Shown one piece after another: positions 19,070-27,167 of a stretch of 64,000 nt of DNA. Both the position numbers and the translations under genes were made by a program. Origin of the DNA: Pseudomonas haemolytica. Its GTDB lineage: Bacteria > Pseudomonadota > Gammaproteobacteria > Pseudomonadales > Pseudomonadaceae. The DNA is taken from the NCBI RefSeq assembly GCF_009659625.1, contig NZ_VOIW01000004.1, positions 372,001 through 436,000 on the forward strand, read 5' to 3'. Position 1 is the first letter of the stretch; each line of letters starts with the position of its first letter. The notes beneath the pieces are model-generated. The model was not told the origin of the DNA. It saw nothing but the letters and a program-made list of their open reading frames with translations, and searched no databases.

Positions 19070-19822
19070 ATGCAGAACTATAAAAAATTCCTTCTGGCCG
19101 CGGCCGTCTCGATGGCATTCAGCGCCACGGCCATGGCAGAAACCCTGAAAATGGGGATCGAAGCGGCCTACCCGCCGTTCAACAATAAAGACGCCAGCGG
19201 CAACGTTGTCGGCTTCGACAAAGACATCGGCGATGCCCTGTGCGCCAAGATGAAAGTCGAGAAGTGCGAAGTGTATGTGTCCGACTGGGACGGCATCATT
19301 CCGGCCCTGAACGCCAAGAAGTTCGACTTCCTGGTCTCCTCGCTGTCGATCACCGATGAGCGCAAGCAGGCCGTCGACTTCACCGACCCGTACTACTCCA
19401 ACAAGCTGCAATTCATCGCGCCGAAAGCCACAGCGGACTTCAAGACCGACGCCACTTACCTGAAAGGCAAGGTGATCGGTGCACAGCGTGCAACGCTGGC
19501 CGGCACCTACCTGGAAGACAAGCTGCCGGACACTGAAGCCAAGCTCTATGACACCCAGGAAAACGCCTATCTCGACCTGACCTCGGGTCGCCTGGACGGC
19601 ATCCTCGCCGACAAGTACGTGCAATACGAGTGGCTCAAGAGCAAAGACGGCTCGGCCTATGAGTTCAAAGGCGACCCAGTAGTAGAAAGCGACAAGATCG
19701 GTATCGCCGTACGCAAGGGCGACCCACTGCGCGAGCGCCTGAACAAAGCCCTGGCAGAGATCAAGGCAGACGGCACCTACAAAAAAATCAACGACAAGTA
19801 CTTCCCGTTCAGCATCGAATGA
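19070..19822 (+). CDS. Lysine/arginine/ornithine/histidine-type periplasmic binding protein
   Basis: A 250-residue secreted protein: signal peptide ending ATAMA, then ETLKMGIEAAYPPFN as in ArgT/HisJ. The ligand-binding segments DWDGIIPALNAKKFDFLVSS and SITDERKQAVDFTDPYY follow; both are hallmarks of basic amino-acid binding proteins. One pair of cysteines (CAKMKVEKC) matches the HisJ disulfide. Start: ATG preceded by GGAG about 9 bases upstream; a nearby ATG in another frame was discarded. Confidence 0.92.
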   Translation: MQNYKKFLLAAAVSMAFSATAMAETLKMGIEAAYPPFNNKDASGNVVGFDKDIGDALCAKMKVEKCEVYVSDWDGIIPALNAKKFDFLVSSLSITDERKQAVDFTDPYYSNKLQFIAPKATADFKTDATYLKGKVIGAQRATLAGTYLEDKLPDTEAKLYDTQENAYLDLTSGRLDGILADKYVQYEWLKSKDGSAYEFKGDPVVESDKIGIAVRKGDPLRERLNKALAEIKADGTYKKINDKYFPFSIE

Positions 19823-19839
19823 CCTGAACGGCCTGCCCG

Positions 19840-19857
19840 GCGCGCTCCCTGGCGCGC
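19840..19857 (+). terminator. Intra-operon hairpin after binding-protein gene
   Basis: A perfect GCGCGC/GCGCGC stem with a 6-base loop lies between the binding-protein gene and the first permease. Such hairpins commonly stabilise the upstream mRNA and lower permease expression, giving excess binding protein. No U-tract, so probably not a full terminator. Confidence 0.6.
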
Positions 19858-19896
19858 GTCGGCTTTCAGCAATGCCTGCCGCGATATGAAAACACC

Positions 19897-20592
19897 ATGA
19901 ATTTCGATCTCTACGGATTCGGCCCGGCGCTCGCCGCTGGCGCGCTGATGACCGTCAAGCTGGCGCTCACGGCCCTGTGCCTGGGGCTGGTGCTCGGCCT
20001 TGCCGGCGCCTTGGCCAAGACTTCACCGTACAAGCCACTGCAATGGCTGGGCGGTGCTTATTCGACCCTCGTTCGCGGCATTCCCGAGCTGTTGTGGGTG
20101 CTGCTGATTTACTTCGGCACGGTCAACCTGATGCGTGCCCTCGGGGAGTTTTTTGGCAACCCCGACCTTTCCCTGAGTGCCTTTGCCGCCGGGGTCATCG
20201 CCCTGGGCCTGTGCTTTGGTGCCTATGCCACGGAAGTGTTCCGTGGCGCGATCCTCGCCATCCCCAAAGGCCACCGCGAAGCTGGTGTGGCGCTGGGCTT
20301 GTCGAAGTTTCGAATTTTCACACGGCTGATCATGCCGCAGATGTGGCGCATCGCCCTGCCCGGCCTGGGCAACCTGTTCATGATCCTGATGAAAGACACC
20401 GCGCTGGTGTCGGTGATCGGCCTTGAAGAAATCATGCGCCACGCGCAGATCGGCGTGACCGTCACCAAGCAACCGTTCACCTTCTTCATGGTCGCGGCAT
20501 TCATGTACCTGGGCCTGACCGTACTGGCCATGACCGGCATGCACTTCCTGGAAAAACGCGCCGCCCGCGGCTTTGCAAGGAGTACCCAATGA
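19897..20592 (+). CDS. Amino acid ABC transporter permease (HisQ-like)
   Basis: A 231-residue membrane protein with five or so helices. The N-terminal GALMTVKLALTALCLGLVLG and YSTLVRGIPELLWVLLIYFG are typical of HisQ/GlnP permeases. The EAA loop reads HREAGVALGLSKFRIFTRLIMPQM. It overlaps the second permease by 4 bases. Confidence 0.92.
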   Translation: MNFDLYGFGPALAAGALMTVKLALTALCLGLVLGLAGALAKTSPYKPLQWLGGAYSTLVRGIPELLWVLLIYFGTVNLMRALGEFFGNPDLSLSAFAAGVIALGLCFGAYATEVFRGAILAIPKGHREAGVALGLSKFRIFTRLIMPQMWRIALPGLGNLFMILMKDTALVSVIGLEEIMRHAQIGVTVTKQPFTFFMVAAFMYLGLTVLAMTGMHFLEKRAARGFARSTQ

Positions 20593-21320
20593 GCGGCGAC
20601 TACAGCTGGCTATCACACTTCGACCTCGGCCTGAACTGGGCCGTGATCATCAAGTGGCTGCCGAAGTTGGCCCAAGGCGCAACCCTGACCCTGGAGCTGG
20701 TGGCAATCGCCGTAATCGCTGGCCTGCTGCTGGCGATCCCACTCGGCATCGCGCGTTCTTCGCGCCGCTGGTACGTGAGCGCACTGCCCTATTGCTACAT
20801 TTTCTTCTTCCGTGGCACGCCGTTGCTCGTGCAGTTGTTCCTGGTCTATTACGGCCTGGCACAGTTCGATGCCGTACGTGAAAGCTTCATGTGGCCGTAC
20901 CTGCGCGACCCATTCTGGTGTGCCACCGCTACCATGACCCTGCACACCGCGGCCTATATCGCCGAGATCCTGCGCGGTGCAATCCAGGCCATCCCACCAG
21001 GTGAAATCGAAGCGGCGCGAGCCCTGGGCATGTCCAAGCCCAAGACCCTGTTCTACATTATCCTGCCACGCGCCTCGCGCATCGGCTTGCCGGCCTACAG
21101 CAACGAAGTGATCCTGATGCTCAAGGCCAGCGCCCTGGCCAGTACCGTGACCCTGCTGGAGCTGACCGGCATGGCGCGGACCATCATTGCCCGCACCTAC
21201 CTGCCGGTGGAGATTTTCTTTGCGGCCGGGCTGTTCTACCTGCTGATGGCCTACGTATTGGTACGCGGCTTCAAACTGCTGGAAAAATGGTTGCGCGTCG
21301 ATGCGTGCCAGGGACGCTGA
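20589..21320 (+). CDS. Amino acid ABC transporter permease (HisM-like)
   Basis: A 243-residue partner permease. Typical segments are YIFFFRGTPLLVQLFLVYYG and the EAA loop GEIEAARALGMSKPKTLFYIILPRA. It would form the heterodimeric channel with the preceding permease. Its 3' end overlaps the methyltransferase start by 20 bases. Confidence 0.92.
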   Translation: MSGDYSWLSHFDLGLNWAVIIKWLPKLAQGATLTLELVAIAVIAGLLLAIPLGIARSSRRWYVSALPYCYIFFFRGTPLLVQLFLVYYGLAQFDAVRESFMWPYLRDPFWCATATMTLHTAAYIAEILRGAIQAIPPGEIEAARALGMSKPKTLFYIILPRASRIGLPAYSNEVILMLKASALASTVTLLELTGMARTIIARTYLPVEIFFAAGLFYLLMAYVLVRGFKLLEKWLRVDACQGR

Positions 21321-22488
21321 GGCACGCTTCAAGGCGCTGGATGAGTTCCTGATCGAGCATCAAGGGCTGTGGCGACCACGGCCCTTTACCCAACTGCAGT
21401 TGCCCTGGGAAACCGAGCATCCCGAGTTATCCCAATGGCTACGCCAGCGCTCGCTGGCCGAGGCCGAAGCCAGTCACAGCCAACCCCACGAGCTGCCTGC
21501 ACCCGCACCTTTTCCACAGTTGGCCGCTCAAGCGCTGCGCCTCAGTGCTGTGGACAAGTTACCCACCCACACCCTTGAAGCTGCTCGCCACCGCCTGAAT
21601 GTCGACGTGCCCGGGCGCAAGTGGCAACAGATCGAAGCATTCGGCGCTGCGCTGAATTTTGCCCAAACGCCTGTCCATTGGCTGGACTGGTGCGCCGGCA
21701 AAGGCCATCTCGGCCGTCGCCTGCTGCAACCCGGCCAACAGTTGACCTGCCTGGAACACGACCCAGCCCTGATCGCGTCCGGCCAGGCCCTGAGTGACCA
21801 CCATGGCCTGGTCGCCAACCATCGCCTGCAAGACGTGATGACGGATATGGCGATCAACCCCGAACACACACCCGTCGCCCTGCATGCCTGCGGCGACCTG
21901 CATGTGCGCCTACTGCAATTGGCCAGCGCTGCCGGCTGCAAACAGCTGGCGCTGGCGCCCTGCTGCTACAACCGCATCAGCGCCGACCGCTATCAGGCAT
22001 TGTCGGCTGCCGGGCGCGCGTCCCTGCTGCAACTGTCGATTGATGATCTGGGGCTACCCCTGAGCGAAACCGTCACCGCCGGCAACCGCGTACGCCAGCA
22101 ACGGGACACCTCCATGGCCCGGCGCCTGGGCTTTGACCGATTGCAGCGGCAACTACGTGGCTGCGACGAATACCTGCCGACGCCATCCCTACCCGCCGGT
22201 TGGCTGGATAAACCCTACGCCGACTATTGCCGGGAGCTGGCGAGCCTCAAGGGTTTATCCACAGGTGAACACGATTGGGCAGCGCTGGAAGCCCACGGCT
22301 GGCGTCGCCTGGCCGAAGTGCGAAACCTGGAATTAGTGCGGGGCCTGTTTCGACGCCCACTGGAAATGTGGCTGGTGCTGGACCGAGCACTCTTTCTGAC
22401 GGAACAGGGCTACAACGTTGAGATAGGCAGCTTCTGTGAATCAACGCTGACACCACGCAATTTGATGGTGCTGGCCGCGCGCGATTAG
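21301..22488 (+). CDS. SAM-dependent methyltransferase
   Basis: A 395-residue protein with a methyltransferase motif I in LDWCAGKGHLGRRLL, a likely acidic post-motif in LTCLEHDPALI, and the later segments ALHACGDLHVRLL and LALAPCCYNRIS. The last two resemble GSTCD/Trm-like class I methyltransferases; the substrate is unknown. The first ATG overlaps the permease gene, so a somewhat later start is possible, but coding character begins immediately. Confidence 0.75.
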   Translation: MRARDAEARFKALDEFLIEHQGLWRPRPFTQLQLPWETEHPELSQWLRQRSLAEAEASHSQPHELPAPAPFPQLAAQALRLSAVDKLPTHTLEAARHRLNVDVPGRKWQQIEAFGAALNFAQTPVHWLDWCAGKGHLGRRLLQPGQQLTCLEHDPALIASGQALSDHHGLVANHRLQDVMTDMAINPEHTPVALHACGDLHVRLLQLASAAGCKQLALAPCCYNRISADRYQALSAAGRASLLQLSIDDLGLPLSETVTAGNRVRQQRDTSMARRLGFDRLQRQLRGCDEYLPTPSLPAGWLDKPYADYCRELASLKGLSTGEHDWAALEAHGWRRLAEVRNLELVRGLFRRPLEMWLVLDRALFLTEQGYNVEIGSFCESTLTPRNLMVLAARD

Positions 22489-22899
22489 GGGGCAAAATTT
22501 CCTACACGCGTCCTGTGGATAAGTCTGTTGATGAATTCGTTACAGAGCCCTTAGTTATCGGCACTCCAGGCCAAAAGCAAGCCTGGTCATTTTTTGTTCA
22601 CAAAATAAAACGCACGCAAAACAGGCAGTTGCGACGTGTTGAGAACGGCCGCACAAAATGGCTGTTTGGTGACAGCTCCAACCAACCGATTGTGCATAAG
22701 CATCTGGCGTTAAGCATCTAAAGCGCACTTTATGCGATCTTTTTAGGCGCCTTCAGCAACAGGCAGACCGCGTCGATACCGTCACTGGCCAGCCGCATTC
22801 TCACGTTATCCAGCCCGATTGCAGAGCGCCATCGATGCAGCAAAAAAGCGGCCATCGAAAAAAAACCTTACCTTCTGCAAAAATAGTCAGAATTCAGGG
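22489..22899. other. Intergenic region before tRNA-Thr
   Basis: About 410 bases with no convincing gene. A 41-codon minus-strand ORF (22730-22855, starting MAAFLLHRW and ending KAPKKIA) and a 68-codon plus-strand ORF at 22515 are present but have no strong ribosome site or recognised similarity. The section 22840-22900 is AT-rich and leads into the tRNA promoter. Confidence 0.4.
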
Positions 22900-22928
22900 G
22901 TTTACAGAACCTTTCCAATCGCTATAAT
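22900..22928 (+). promoter_or_regulatory. Promoter of tRNA-Thr
   Basis: TTTACA (22900-22905) and a perfect TATAAT (22923-22928) with a 17-base spacer, 14 bases before the mature tRNA. It remains chromosomal and intact after prophage insertion. Confidence 0.85.
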
Positions 22929-22942
22929 CGTCGCCCTAACAC

Positions 22943-23019
<77 letters not shown>

Positions 23020-23026
23020 TTAAAAC

Positions 23027-23058
23027 AAGGGCTTGCAGCGATGCAGGCCTTTTGTTTT
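23027..23058 (+). terminator. Phage-supplied terminator for tRNA-Thr
   Basis: A stem AAGGGCTTGCA/TGCAGGCCTT with loop GCGA is followed by TTTGTTTTT, right after the tRNA. It replaces the chromosomal terminator, which now lies beyond attR. Confidence 0.75.
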
Positions 23059-23067
23059 TCTGCCAAA

Positions 23068-23088
23068 CGTACAAATAGACGTACATTG
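23068..23088. repeat. Candidate integrase arm-type sites, left
   Basis: Two copies of ACGTACA (23068 and 23079), 11 bases apart and about 50 bases inside attL. Related GCGTACAAAA sites occur near attR. Their position and repetition fit arm-binding sites of a tyrosine integrase, but this is inferred. Confidence 0.45.
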
Positions 23089-23268
23089 TTTTACACGGCA
23101 CCTGAGTTATCCACAGAATCGGCCGGTGCCGTTTATCTGAAACGCTCCCCCCCCATCGGCGCCCTGCTGACCGAACACAATCTCCTATAGTCGTAATGAA
23201 ATATTCGAAGACCGCTGGTAATCTTCCGGCCACGTTCGTCAACCATTAAGGGATGGAGGCGAAAATAG

Positions 23269-23305
23269 AAGCCCTGAAGCCACGAACTTCGGGGCTTTGC
23301 TTTTC
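23269..23305. terminator. Bidirectional terminator at end of late operon
   Basis: A long stem AAGCCCTGAAG/CTTCGGGGCTT (one mismatch) with a 7-base loop, flanked by TTTGCTTTT on the plus side. It lies beyond the last minus-strand late gene and would stop late transcription before the tRNA. The rest of 23089-23428 has no gene I can support. Confidence 0.7.
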
Positions 23306-23428
23306 CAGCAGGCCATCAGCGTAATTGGTTTTCATAAAAACATTTGGTACCGTCCGCTCACGCTCACTGGCATTGAGGGATGGTGGTGGGAATAGAGGTC
23401 CTGGAGGTATGGCGAATTCAGGGCCTCG

Positions 23429-23518
23429 TCACTCTATTATTGAGTAGATGACGATCGACACAGCGAAAACCCAGACTGACGTCAGCAGAACTGCCATCCA
23501 TATTTGGTAATGATCCAT
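23429..23518 (-). CDS. Small single-span membrane protein (29 aa), putative
   Basis: A 29-codon ORF starting MDHYQIWMAV and ending YSIIE, almost wholly one hydrophobic helix. A good ribosome site AAGGA lies 8 bases before the ATG. It lies 39 bases downstream of the Rz-like gene at the end of the lysis/tail operon, so a lysis-related or accessory membrane role is possible. Too short to assign by sight; the ribosome site and composition are the only support. Confidence 0.4.
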   Translation of the reverse strand: MDHYQIWMAVLLTSVWVFAVSIVIYSIIE

Positions 23519-23557
23519 TGCCACATCCTTGCACCTGACCCGTCGTGTGAGATCAGC

Positions 23558-24088
23558 TTAGCGTAAGACCTCCCTGACGTACGCCTGGCAGGCACGCAGC
23601 GCGATCAATCCTTGGTCGCCGACATCGGTGATGGCGATAATTCGTTGAGCATGCGCTGGGTCAAGTTGGGCTCGACGGGCTGCATGAACCACGCCGACGG
23701 CGCCGGTGGTGGTAGGCACGTTGCAGCTACTGGCTGGATCCTCGGCAAGGAGGACTGACAGCCGGACATCAGCAGTAGCAAGCTGGTCACGCAGGCGAGC
23801 CTGGTTGCGTTGGACATCGAATAATTCCTTGGTGTGGTGTTGGTCCTGGATCGCGAGCTGTTGCTCGGTGGCCAGGCGCTTATCCTGTTCGGCCGCCTGC
23901 TGACGCCAGGCCTCGCCAGTGATTGCATCCAGTTCCGTCTGGTGGCGGGCGCCCTGCTCCGCAATACGCTCAGCCAGCTTCTTGCCCAGACGCCAGTCCT
24001 GAACCTGCCATGCCCCGCCAAAGCCGATGCCCAGCGCCAGCAGGATTGCCAGCCCCAGGCCGATCAGCTTCTGCATCGGCGTCATCAC
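23558..24088 (-). CDS. Rz-like inner-membrane spanin (pair 1)
   Basis: 176 residues. One N-terminal membrane helix (IGLGLAILLALGIGFGGAW) is followed by a long Gln/Arg/Glu-rich periplasmic coiled coil (about residues 35-115) and a C-terminal domain with cysteines. This is the architecture of Rz i-spanins, which with Rz1 disrupt the outer membrane in lysis. Its start overlaps the endolysin stop by 4 bases, and an Rz1 gene is nested within it. This phage has a second Rz/Rz1 pair next to the holin. Confidence 0.8.
   Translation of the reverse strand: MMTPMQKLIGLGLAILLALGIGFGGAWQVQDWRLGKKLAERIAEQGARHQTELDAITGEAWRQQAAEQDKRLATEQQLAIQDQHHTKELFDVQRNQARLRDQLATADVRLSVLLAEDPASSCNVPTTTGAVGVVHAARRAQLDPAHAQRIIAITDVGDQGLIALRACQAYVREVLR
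23605..23817 (-). CDS. Rz1-like outer-membrane spanin lipoprotein (pair 1)
   Basis: 70 residues, fully nested in a different frame inside the Rz-like gene, as in lambda. The signal MSNATRLACVTSLLLLMSGC ends with lipobox LMSGC. The mature part is proline-containing (CLPPPAPS), as in Rz1 proteins. The ATG at 23817 was taken because upstream in-frame sequence has no coding character. Confidence 0.75.
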   Translation of the reverse strand: MSNATRLACVTSLLLLMSGCQSSLPRIQPVAATCLPPPAPSAWFMQPVEPNLTQRMLNELSPSPMSATKD

Positions 24089-24510
24089 GGCACATCCTTG
24101 AAGAAGACATGGTGACCAAGGCGCAGCGTCTGCGTGGCCTTCGCCGCCCAGGCCGGGGCCTTGGGCATCGTGGTTGCGTAGTAGTGCGTGGCGCCGCCGG
24201 TTGGATCCGGCACCACGCCCGCCATCACCTGGTCAGCTGCACGCTGCGCCTGGGCGAACTGAGCTGCAGGAATCGGCTTGGCGCCACTCAGGTACGCGTG
24301 GTTCGGGTCGTTCTGGTTCCAGCAGCTGAACTGCCAGGGTTTCAGGCAAACGCCGGCGTAACCCTCCCCCCACCAGGACTTGGCCTTTCCATCGAATACG
24401 CGGTTGCGGATGGTCCAGGCCACGGCGATCTGTCCGGCCAGTCCTTCGCCGCGAGCTTCCCCCCACAGCGTGCGCGCCAGGATGTCCCGGTCTTTCTCGG
24501 TTGCATTCAT
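24085..24510 (-). CDS. Endolysin, SleB-type cell wall hydrolase
   Basis: 141 residues of the Hydrolase_2/SleB fold. ARTLWGEARGEGLAGQIAVAW holds the conserved Glu, and NRVFDGKAKSWWG, CLKPWQFSCWN and GATHYYATTMPK are family-typical. It cuts peptidoglycan during lysis. There is no signal peptide, so export needs the holin, which is encoded 22 kb away at the start of the late operon. The gene is preceded by a terminator-plus-RBS module (24508-24549). Confidence 0.88.
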   Translation of the reverse strand: MNATEKDRDILARTLWGEARGEGLAGQIAVAWTIRNRVFDGKAKSWWGEGYAGVCLKPWQFSCWNQNDPNHAYLSGAKPIPAAQFAQAQRAADQVMAGVVPDPTGGATHYYATTMPKAPAWAAKATQTLRLGHHVFFKDVP

Positions 24511-24525
24511 GCTTTTCTCCAGGCA

Positions 24526-24549
24526 ATAAAAAACCCGCTCAAGGCGGGT
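24526..24549 (-). terminator. Intra-operon terminator before endolysin (module copy A)
   Basis: On the minus strand a stem ACCCGC/GCGGGT with a short loop is followed by TTTTTTATTG and then the endolysin ribosome site CTGGAGAAAAGC-ATG. Two near-identical modules occur at 25901-25943 and 36971-37012. Downstream genes would need readthrough or Q-type antitermination. Confidence 0.7.
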
Positions 24550-24567
24550 AGCGGTGTACTGGTGGCT

Positions 24568-24822
24568 TTAGGCGTCTAAAGCGGAAGCGCTCACCGGTAA
24601 AGGGAAACGCGCCTTGATCGCGGCCACTGAGGCAAGCCACGCGGTGTAGTCAGGCTCCAGACCACGGCTCAAGGCGTCGTAGTCGGCCTCCAGTCTGAGC
24701 GGGTCGGACTCGGACAGGTAAGCAGCGCGACGCGATGACAGAACGGACTCAAGGGCGGCACGCTCTTCATCTGCATGACGTTGCTCGGCGGTAACCATCT
24801 TGCTGAAATCGATATTGCTCAT
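24568..24822 (-). CDS. Small phage tail-region protein, unknown
   Basis: 84 residues, largely helical and charged (MSNIDFSKMVTAEQRHADEE...). It overlaps the previous gene by 4 bases, so translation is coupled. It lies between the fibre genes and the endolysin, a usual place for fibre-assembly or accessory proteins. I recognise no domain. Confidence 0.6.
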   Translation of the reverse strand: MSNIDFSKMVTAEQRHADEERAALESVLSSRRAAYLSESDPLRLEADYDALSRGLEPDYTAWLASVAAIKARFPLPVSASALDA

Positions 24823-25118
24823 TGGGGAAGACTCACATTGCCGTCTGGCGGGTTGACGATATCGGCGGGGTAATTCGCTGCGGGTGAGGCGTCATCGCCG
24901 CACGGCAACAGCAGGGTCAGCGTCAACTCACCGTCGATACGCGTGATGTCACCCACAACAAAATCACAGTCCACAGCTGAACTCGGTAGCACTGCACCTT
25001 CAGGCACTCCGCGGAAGTCGAAGCGCTCACCATTGATAGTCAGCACATCGCTGCGCTTGGAAACGATCAGTTCGTCATCTCGCCGCTGTGGCGACAATTT
25101 AATAATCATGATTTCCAT
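24819..25118 (-). CDS. Hypothetical phage protein after tail fibre
   Basis: 99 residues, beta-rich in appearance (DVLTINGERFDFRGVPEGAVLP...), ending in a Pro/Asn/Gly-rich tail. It overlaps the fibre gene by 13 bases. Small proteins with this look often follow tail fibre genes in Pseudomonas phages; its role is unknown. Confidence 0.6.
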   Translation of the reverse strand: MEIMIIKLSPQRRDDELIVSKRSDVLTINGERFDFRGVPEGAVLPSSAVDCDFVVGDITRIDGELTLTLLLPCGDDASPAANYPADIVNPPDGNVSLPQ

Positions 25119-25903
25119 CTCCCGATAGCGCTAAATCGAAACTCATAGGAATAGGCAGTGTTATTGCCCAAAGCGGTGAAGCTTGGGAACGACGCAGACG
25201 CCGAGACCCCCGTGTTGATGAATGACCCCGACAGTCCATAGAACTGTTTTGATGCGTAAATCTGCGCACCCTGCCCTGCGGTGTAGAACACCAGCGCAGT
25301 CGAGACCAGCGGGGAGCCTACGAAGGCATGAGCCGGGGTGATAGAAGGACTGATCGATGCGCCAGGCGCGATGGTGGCTGTTACCAAAATCGTGTTAGTG
25401 CAGATCAAGGTGCCATCAGCGAATTTGGTGTAACTGCCATTCGCGTTGGTTCCCGACTCCAGGATCGCGCCGCTGGCGACGACGCCAACAACATCAGCCA
25501 ATGCACCGGTTTTCAACTGCAGCGCAGCCCGAGCCCCCACAATTGTCGAGGCACCGGTACCGCCGTTGGCGACTGGCGCAATAGCGGCGCTCGACAGAGG
25601 GCCAAGCCCTGCCAGGGTGGAGCCCCATTGTTGAACCATCAGGTTCACTGCATCAGCCAGCGCCTTGGGATAGCCGTTGACCGGTACAACACCGTACGCA
25701 GCGCCGGTCGCTGTCGCCCCTCGATAGGCTGGCGAGATCGAAATGGCCGTTTCACTCGACGGGTTGATCACCTGATAAATCCCATTATCAGGGCCGGCAA
25801 ACATGTCCCCAGAACGAGCATTAGAAAACTTTGTCCCTGTCCCAGTTACGACAGTGCTCCCGTTAGTAACTGCGACTGTTCCTTCCGTGTACCAAGAAGC
25901 CAT
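25106..25903 (-). CDS. Tail fibre protein
   Basis: 265 residues. The N-terminal part (ASWYTEGTVAVTNGSTVVTGTGTKF) is typical of tail-attached fibre N-domains. The repeated-type motif PVANGGTGASTIVGARAAL is the well-known fibre linker. The C-terminal 100 residues are Ser/Ala/Phe-rich and probably form the receptor-facing tip. The start was set at MASWY, with GGAGAG 5 bases upstream. It follows module copy B of the terminator-RBS repeat. Confidence 0.85.
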   Translation of the reverse strand: MASWYTEGTVAVTNGSTVVTGTGTKFSNARSGDMFAGPDNGIYQVINPSSETAISISPAYRGATATGAAYGVVPVNGYPKALADAVNLMVQQWGSTLAGLGPLSSAAIAPVANGGTGASTIVGARAALQLKTGALADVVGVVASGAILESGTNANGSYTKFADGTLICTNTILVTATIAPGASISPSITPAHAFVGSPLVSTALVFYTAGQGAQIYASKQFYGLSGSFINTGVSASASFPSFTALGNNTAYSYEFRFSAIGRWKS

Positions 25904-25917
25904 AAGTCTCTCCAGGC

Positions 25918-25943
25918 AAAAAAATACCCGCACTCGGCGGGCT
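25918..25943 (-). terminator. Intra-operon terminator before fibre gene (module copy B)
   Basis: Minus strand: stem CCCGC/GCGGG, then TATTTTTTTGCC and the fibre ribosome site CTGGAGAGA. It is related to copies A and C, with some substitutions. Confidence 0.65.
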
Positions 25944-25958
25944 CGTTAAGCTGATTGT

Positions 25959-26861
25959 TTAATTAAACGGAAATGGCAGGCTTGCCGTTTCGATGACCAA
26001 AGCAGTGGGCAGCCGATCCGTCGGCACTTGCGAAAAGCTTGGTGGCATTGGAGTACCCGTCACAACAACTGGGTAATCTTCGGGGGTCCCTCCTGCCGGC
26101 CCGAACATAAACTGAATACCACCAACAGTCCCGCCACATCCTTCGCTTCCACCGTAACGGTATGTATTCTTCGTCTCATTGACACCATAAAGCCAGATTT
26201 GACAGCCTCGGCTCCAGGGCAGATAGGCTGCATACTCGACGCCGGCCTTTATGTTTATCGTAACCTTGGCGGTGAATATATTTGACTGGTAACTGGGTGG
26301 CGTCTGGCGTTGCTCTACAGTTAGAACAGCATTTGCGTAGGGTCTGCTTCCTGACGGTATTGGGTATAGCGTTTCTTGAGTTCCAGTAGGCGCGGGGGCT
26401 TGGATGGCAGCAACCACATTCAATGCCAATTGCAGAGAATTAAATGTCATTGAGCCATCGGCTTGCCGTGTTTTTAGATATGGTGATCCAGCGAGTGCAT
26501 CTTTCATTAAATCAAAACAATAGAACTTAGTGCTTATGCTTGCATTGGTGTAGAGAAATGTCATCGAGTCGCCAGAGATCTTTGTTCCCTGCAAACAACC
26601 GCTCCCAGTGAGAAATACAATTGGAGAGGTAGCCCCGACGACAGTAAACCCATAAATCACGTCGGACAAAGCCACATTAGGGCTGACACCCGACCCTGTC
26701 CAATTACCGCCCCAATTAGGATCAACGTTGCCACCTTTGAAATTCCGCCGCCACCATGTCTCGATGACGCGAAGGTTTCCGCTTTTCACTAATCCATATG
26801 TTATTTTTCCTGTATCAAATAAAAGGCTGCCATCCTGTTTTTTAACTACGAGATTAGCCAT
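25959..26861 (-). CDS. Putative tail tip/receptor-binding protein
   Basis: 300 residues, rich in Gly, Ser, Thr and aromatic residues, no signal peptide. The N-terminus (MANLVVKKQDGSLLFDTGKITYGL) looks like a short attachment domain, and the rest appears beta-structured. GC content is visibly lower than in the structural genes. Position after gpJ suggests a tail-tip or fibre-base protein. The start overlaps the stop of the upstream gene (TAATG). Confidence 0.6.
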   Translation of the reverse strand: MANLVVKKQDGSLLFDTGKITYGLVKSGNLRVIETWWRRNFKGGNVDPNWGGNWTGSGVSPNVALSDVIYGFTVVGATSPIVFLTGSGCLQGTKISGDSMTFLYTNASISTKFYCFDLMKDALAGSPYLKTRQADGSMTFNSLQLALNVVAAIQAPAPTGTQETLYPIPSGSRPYANAVLTVEQRQTPPSYQSNIFTAKVTINIKAGVEYAAYLPWSRGCQIWLYGVNETKNTYRYGGSEGCGGTVGGIQFMFGPAGGTPEDYPVVVTGTPMPPSFSQVPTDRLPTALVIETASLPFPFN

Positions 26862-27166
26862 TAATAATAACCGTAGTAAATAATGCAATTGGCGGAAAAA
26901 TTACCCCAGCCATTGGTGTTATAGCGGTAGACCCAAGAAAGAACACCGTTGGCGATAACCGCTGCAGGGAGCTTTCCTTTTTCCAATTGCAGATCCTGAA
27001 GTGGGACAACGACTGAAAACTGAGTCTTACCTGCTGGTGGCGGTGGGATAGGTATTGAACCGTTTGCAGAGTTGGTGACCACTGACCCCTGGGTCTGGCT
27101 AATGTTCATGGTCATATCGACCTTAACCAGACCCGTTTCGCGATCCCTTATCACTAGTCCAACCAT
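26861..27166 (-). CDS. Small tail-associated protein downstream of gpJ
   Basis: 101 residues. It has a charged start (MVGLVIRDRETGLVKVDMTM), a Pro-rich linker (IPIPPPPAG) and a beta-rich C-terminus ending IIYYGYY. It begins one base after the gpJ stop and overlaps the next gene. Such proteins follow gpJ in many Pseudomonas siphophages; function unassigned. Confidence 0.6.
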   Translation of the reverse strand: MVGLVIRDRETGLVKVDMTMNISQTQGSVVTNSANGSIPIPPPPAGKTQFSVVVPLQDLQLEKGKLPAAVIANGVLSWVYRYNTNGWGNFSANCIIYYGYY

Positions 27167-27167
27167 G

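Noticed and set aside
22515..22721. 68-codon ORF before tRNA-Thr
   Set aside because: No ribosome site or family similarity; composition is intergenic.
23605..24021. 138-codon version of Rz1 (pair 1)
   Set aside because: Only the last 70 codons, from the signal peptide on, look real; the upstream part is the shadow of Rz.
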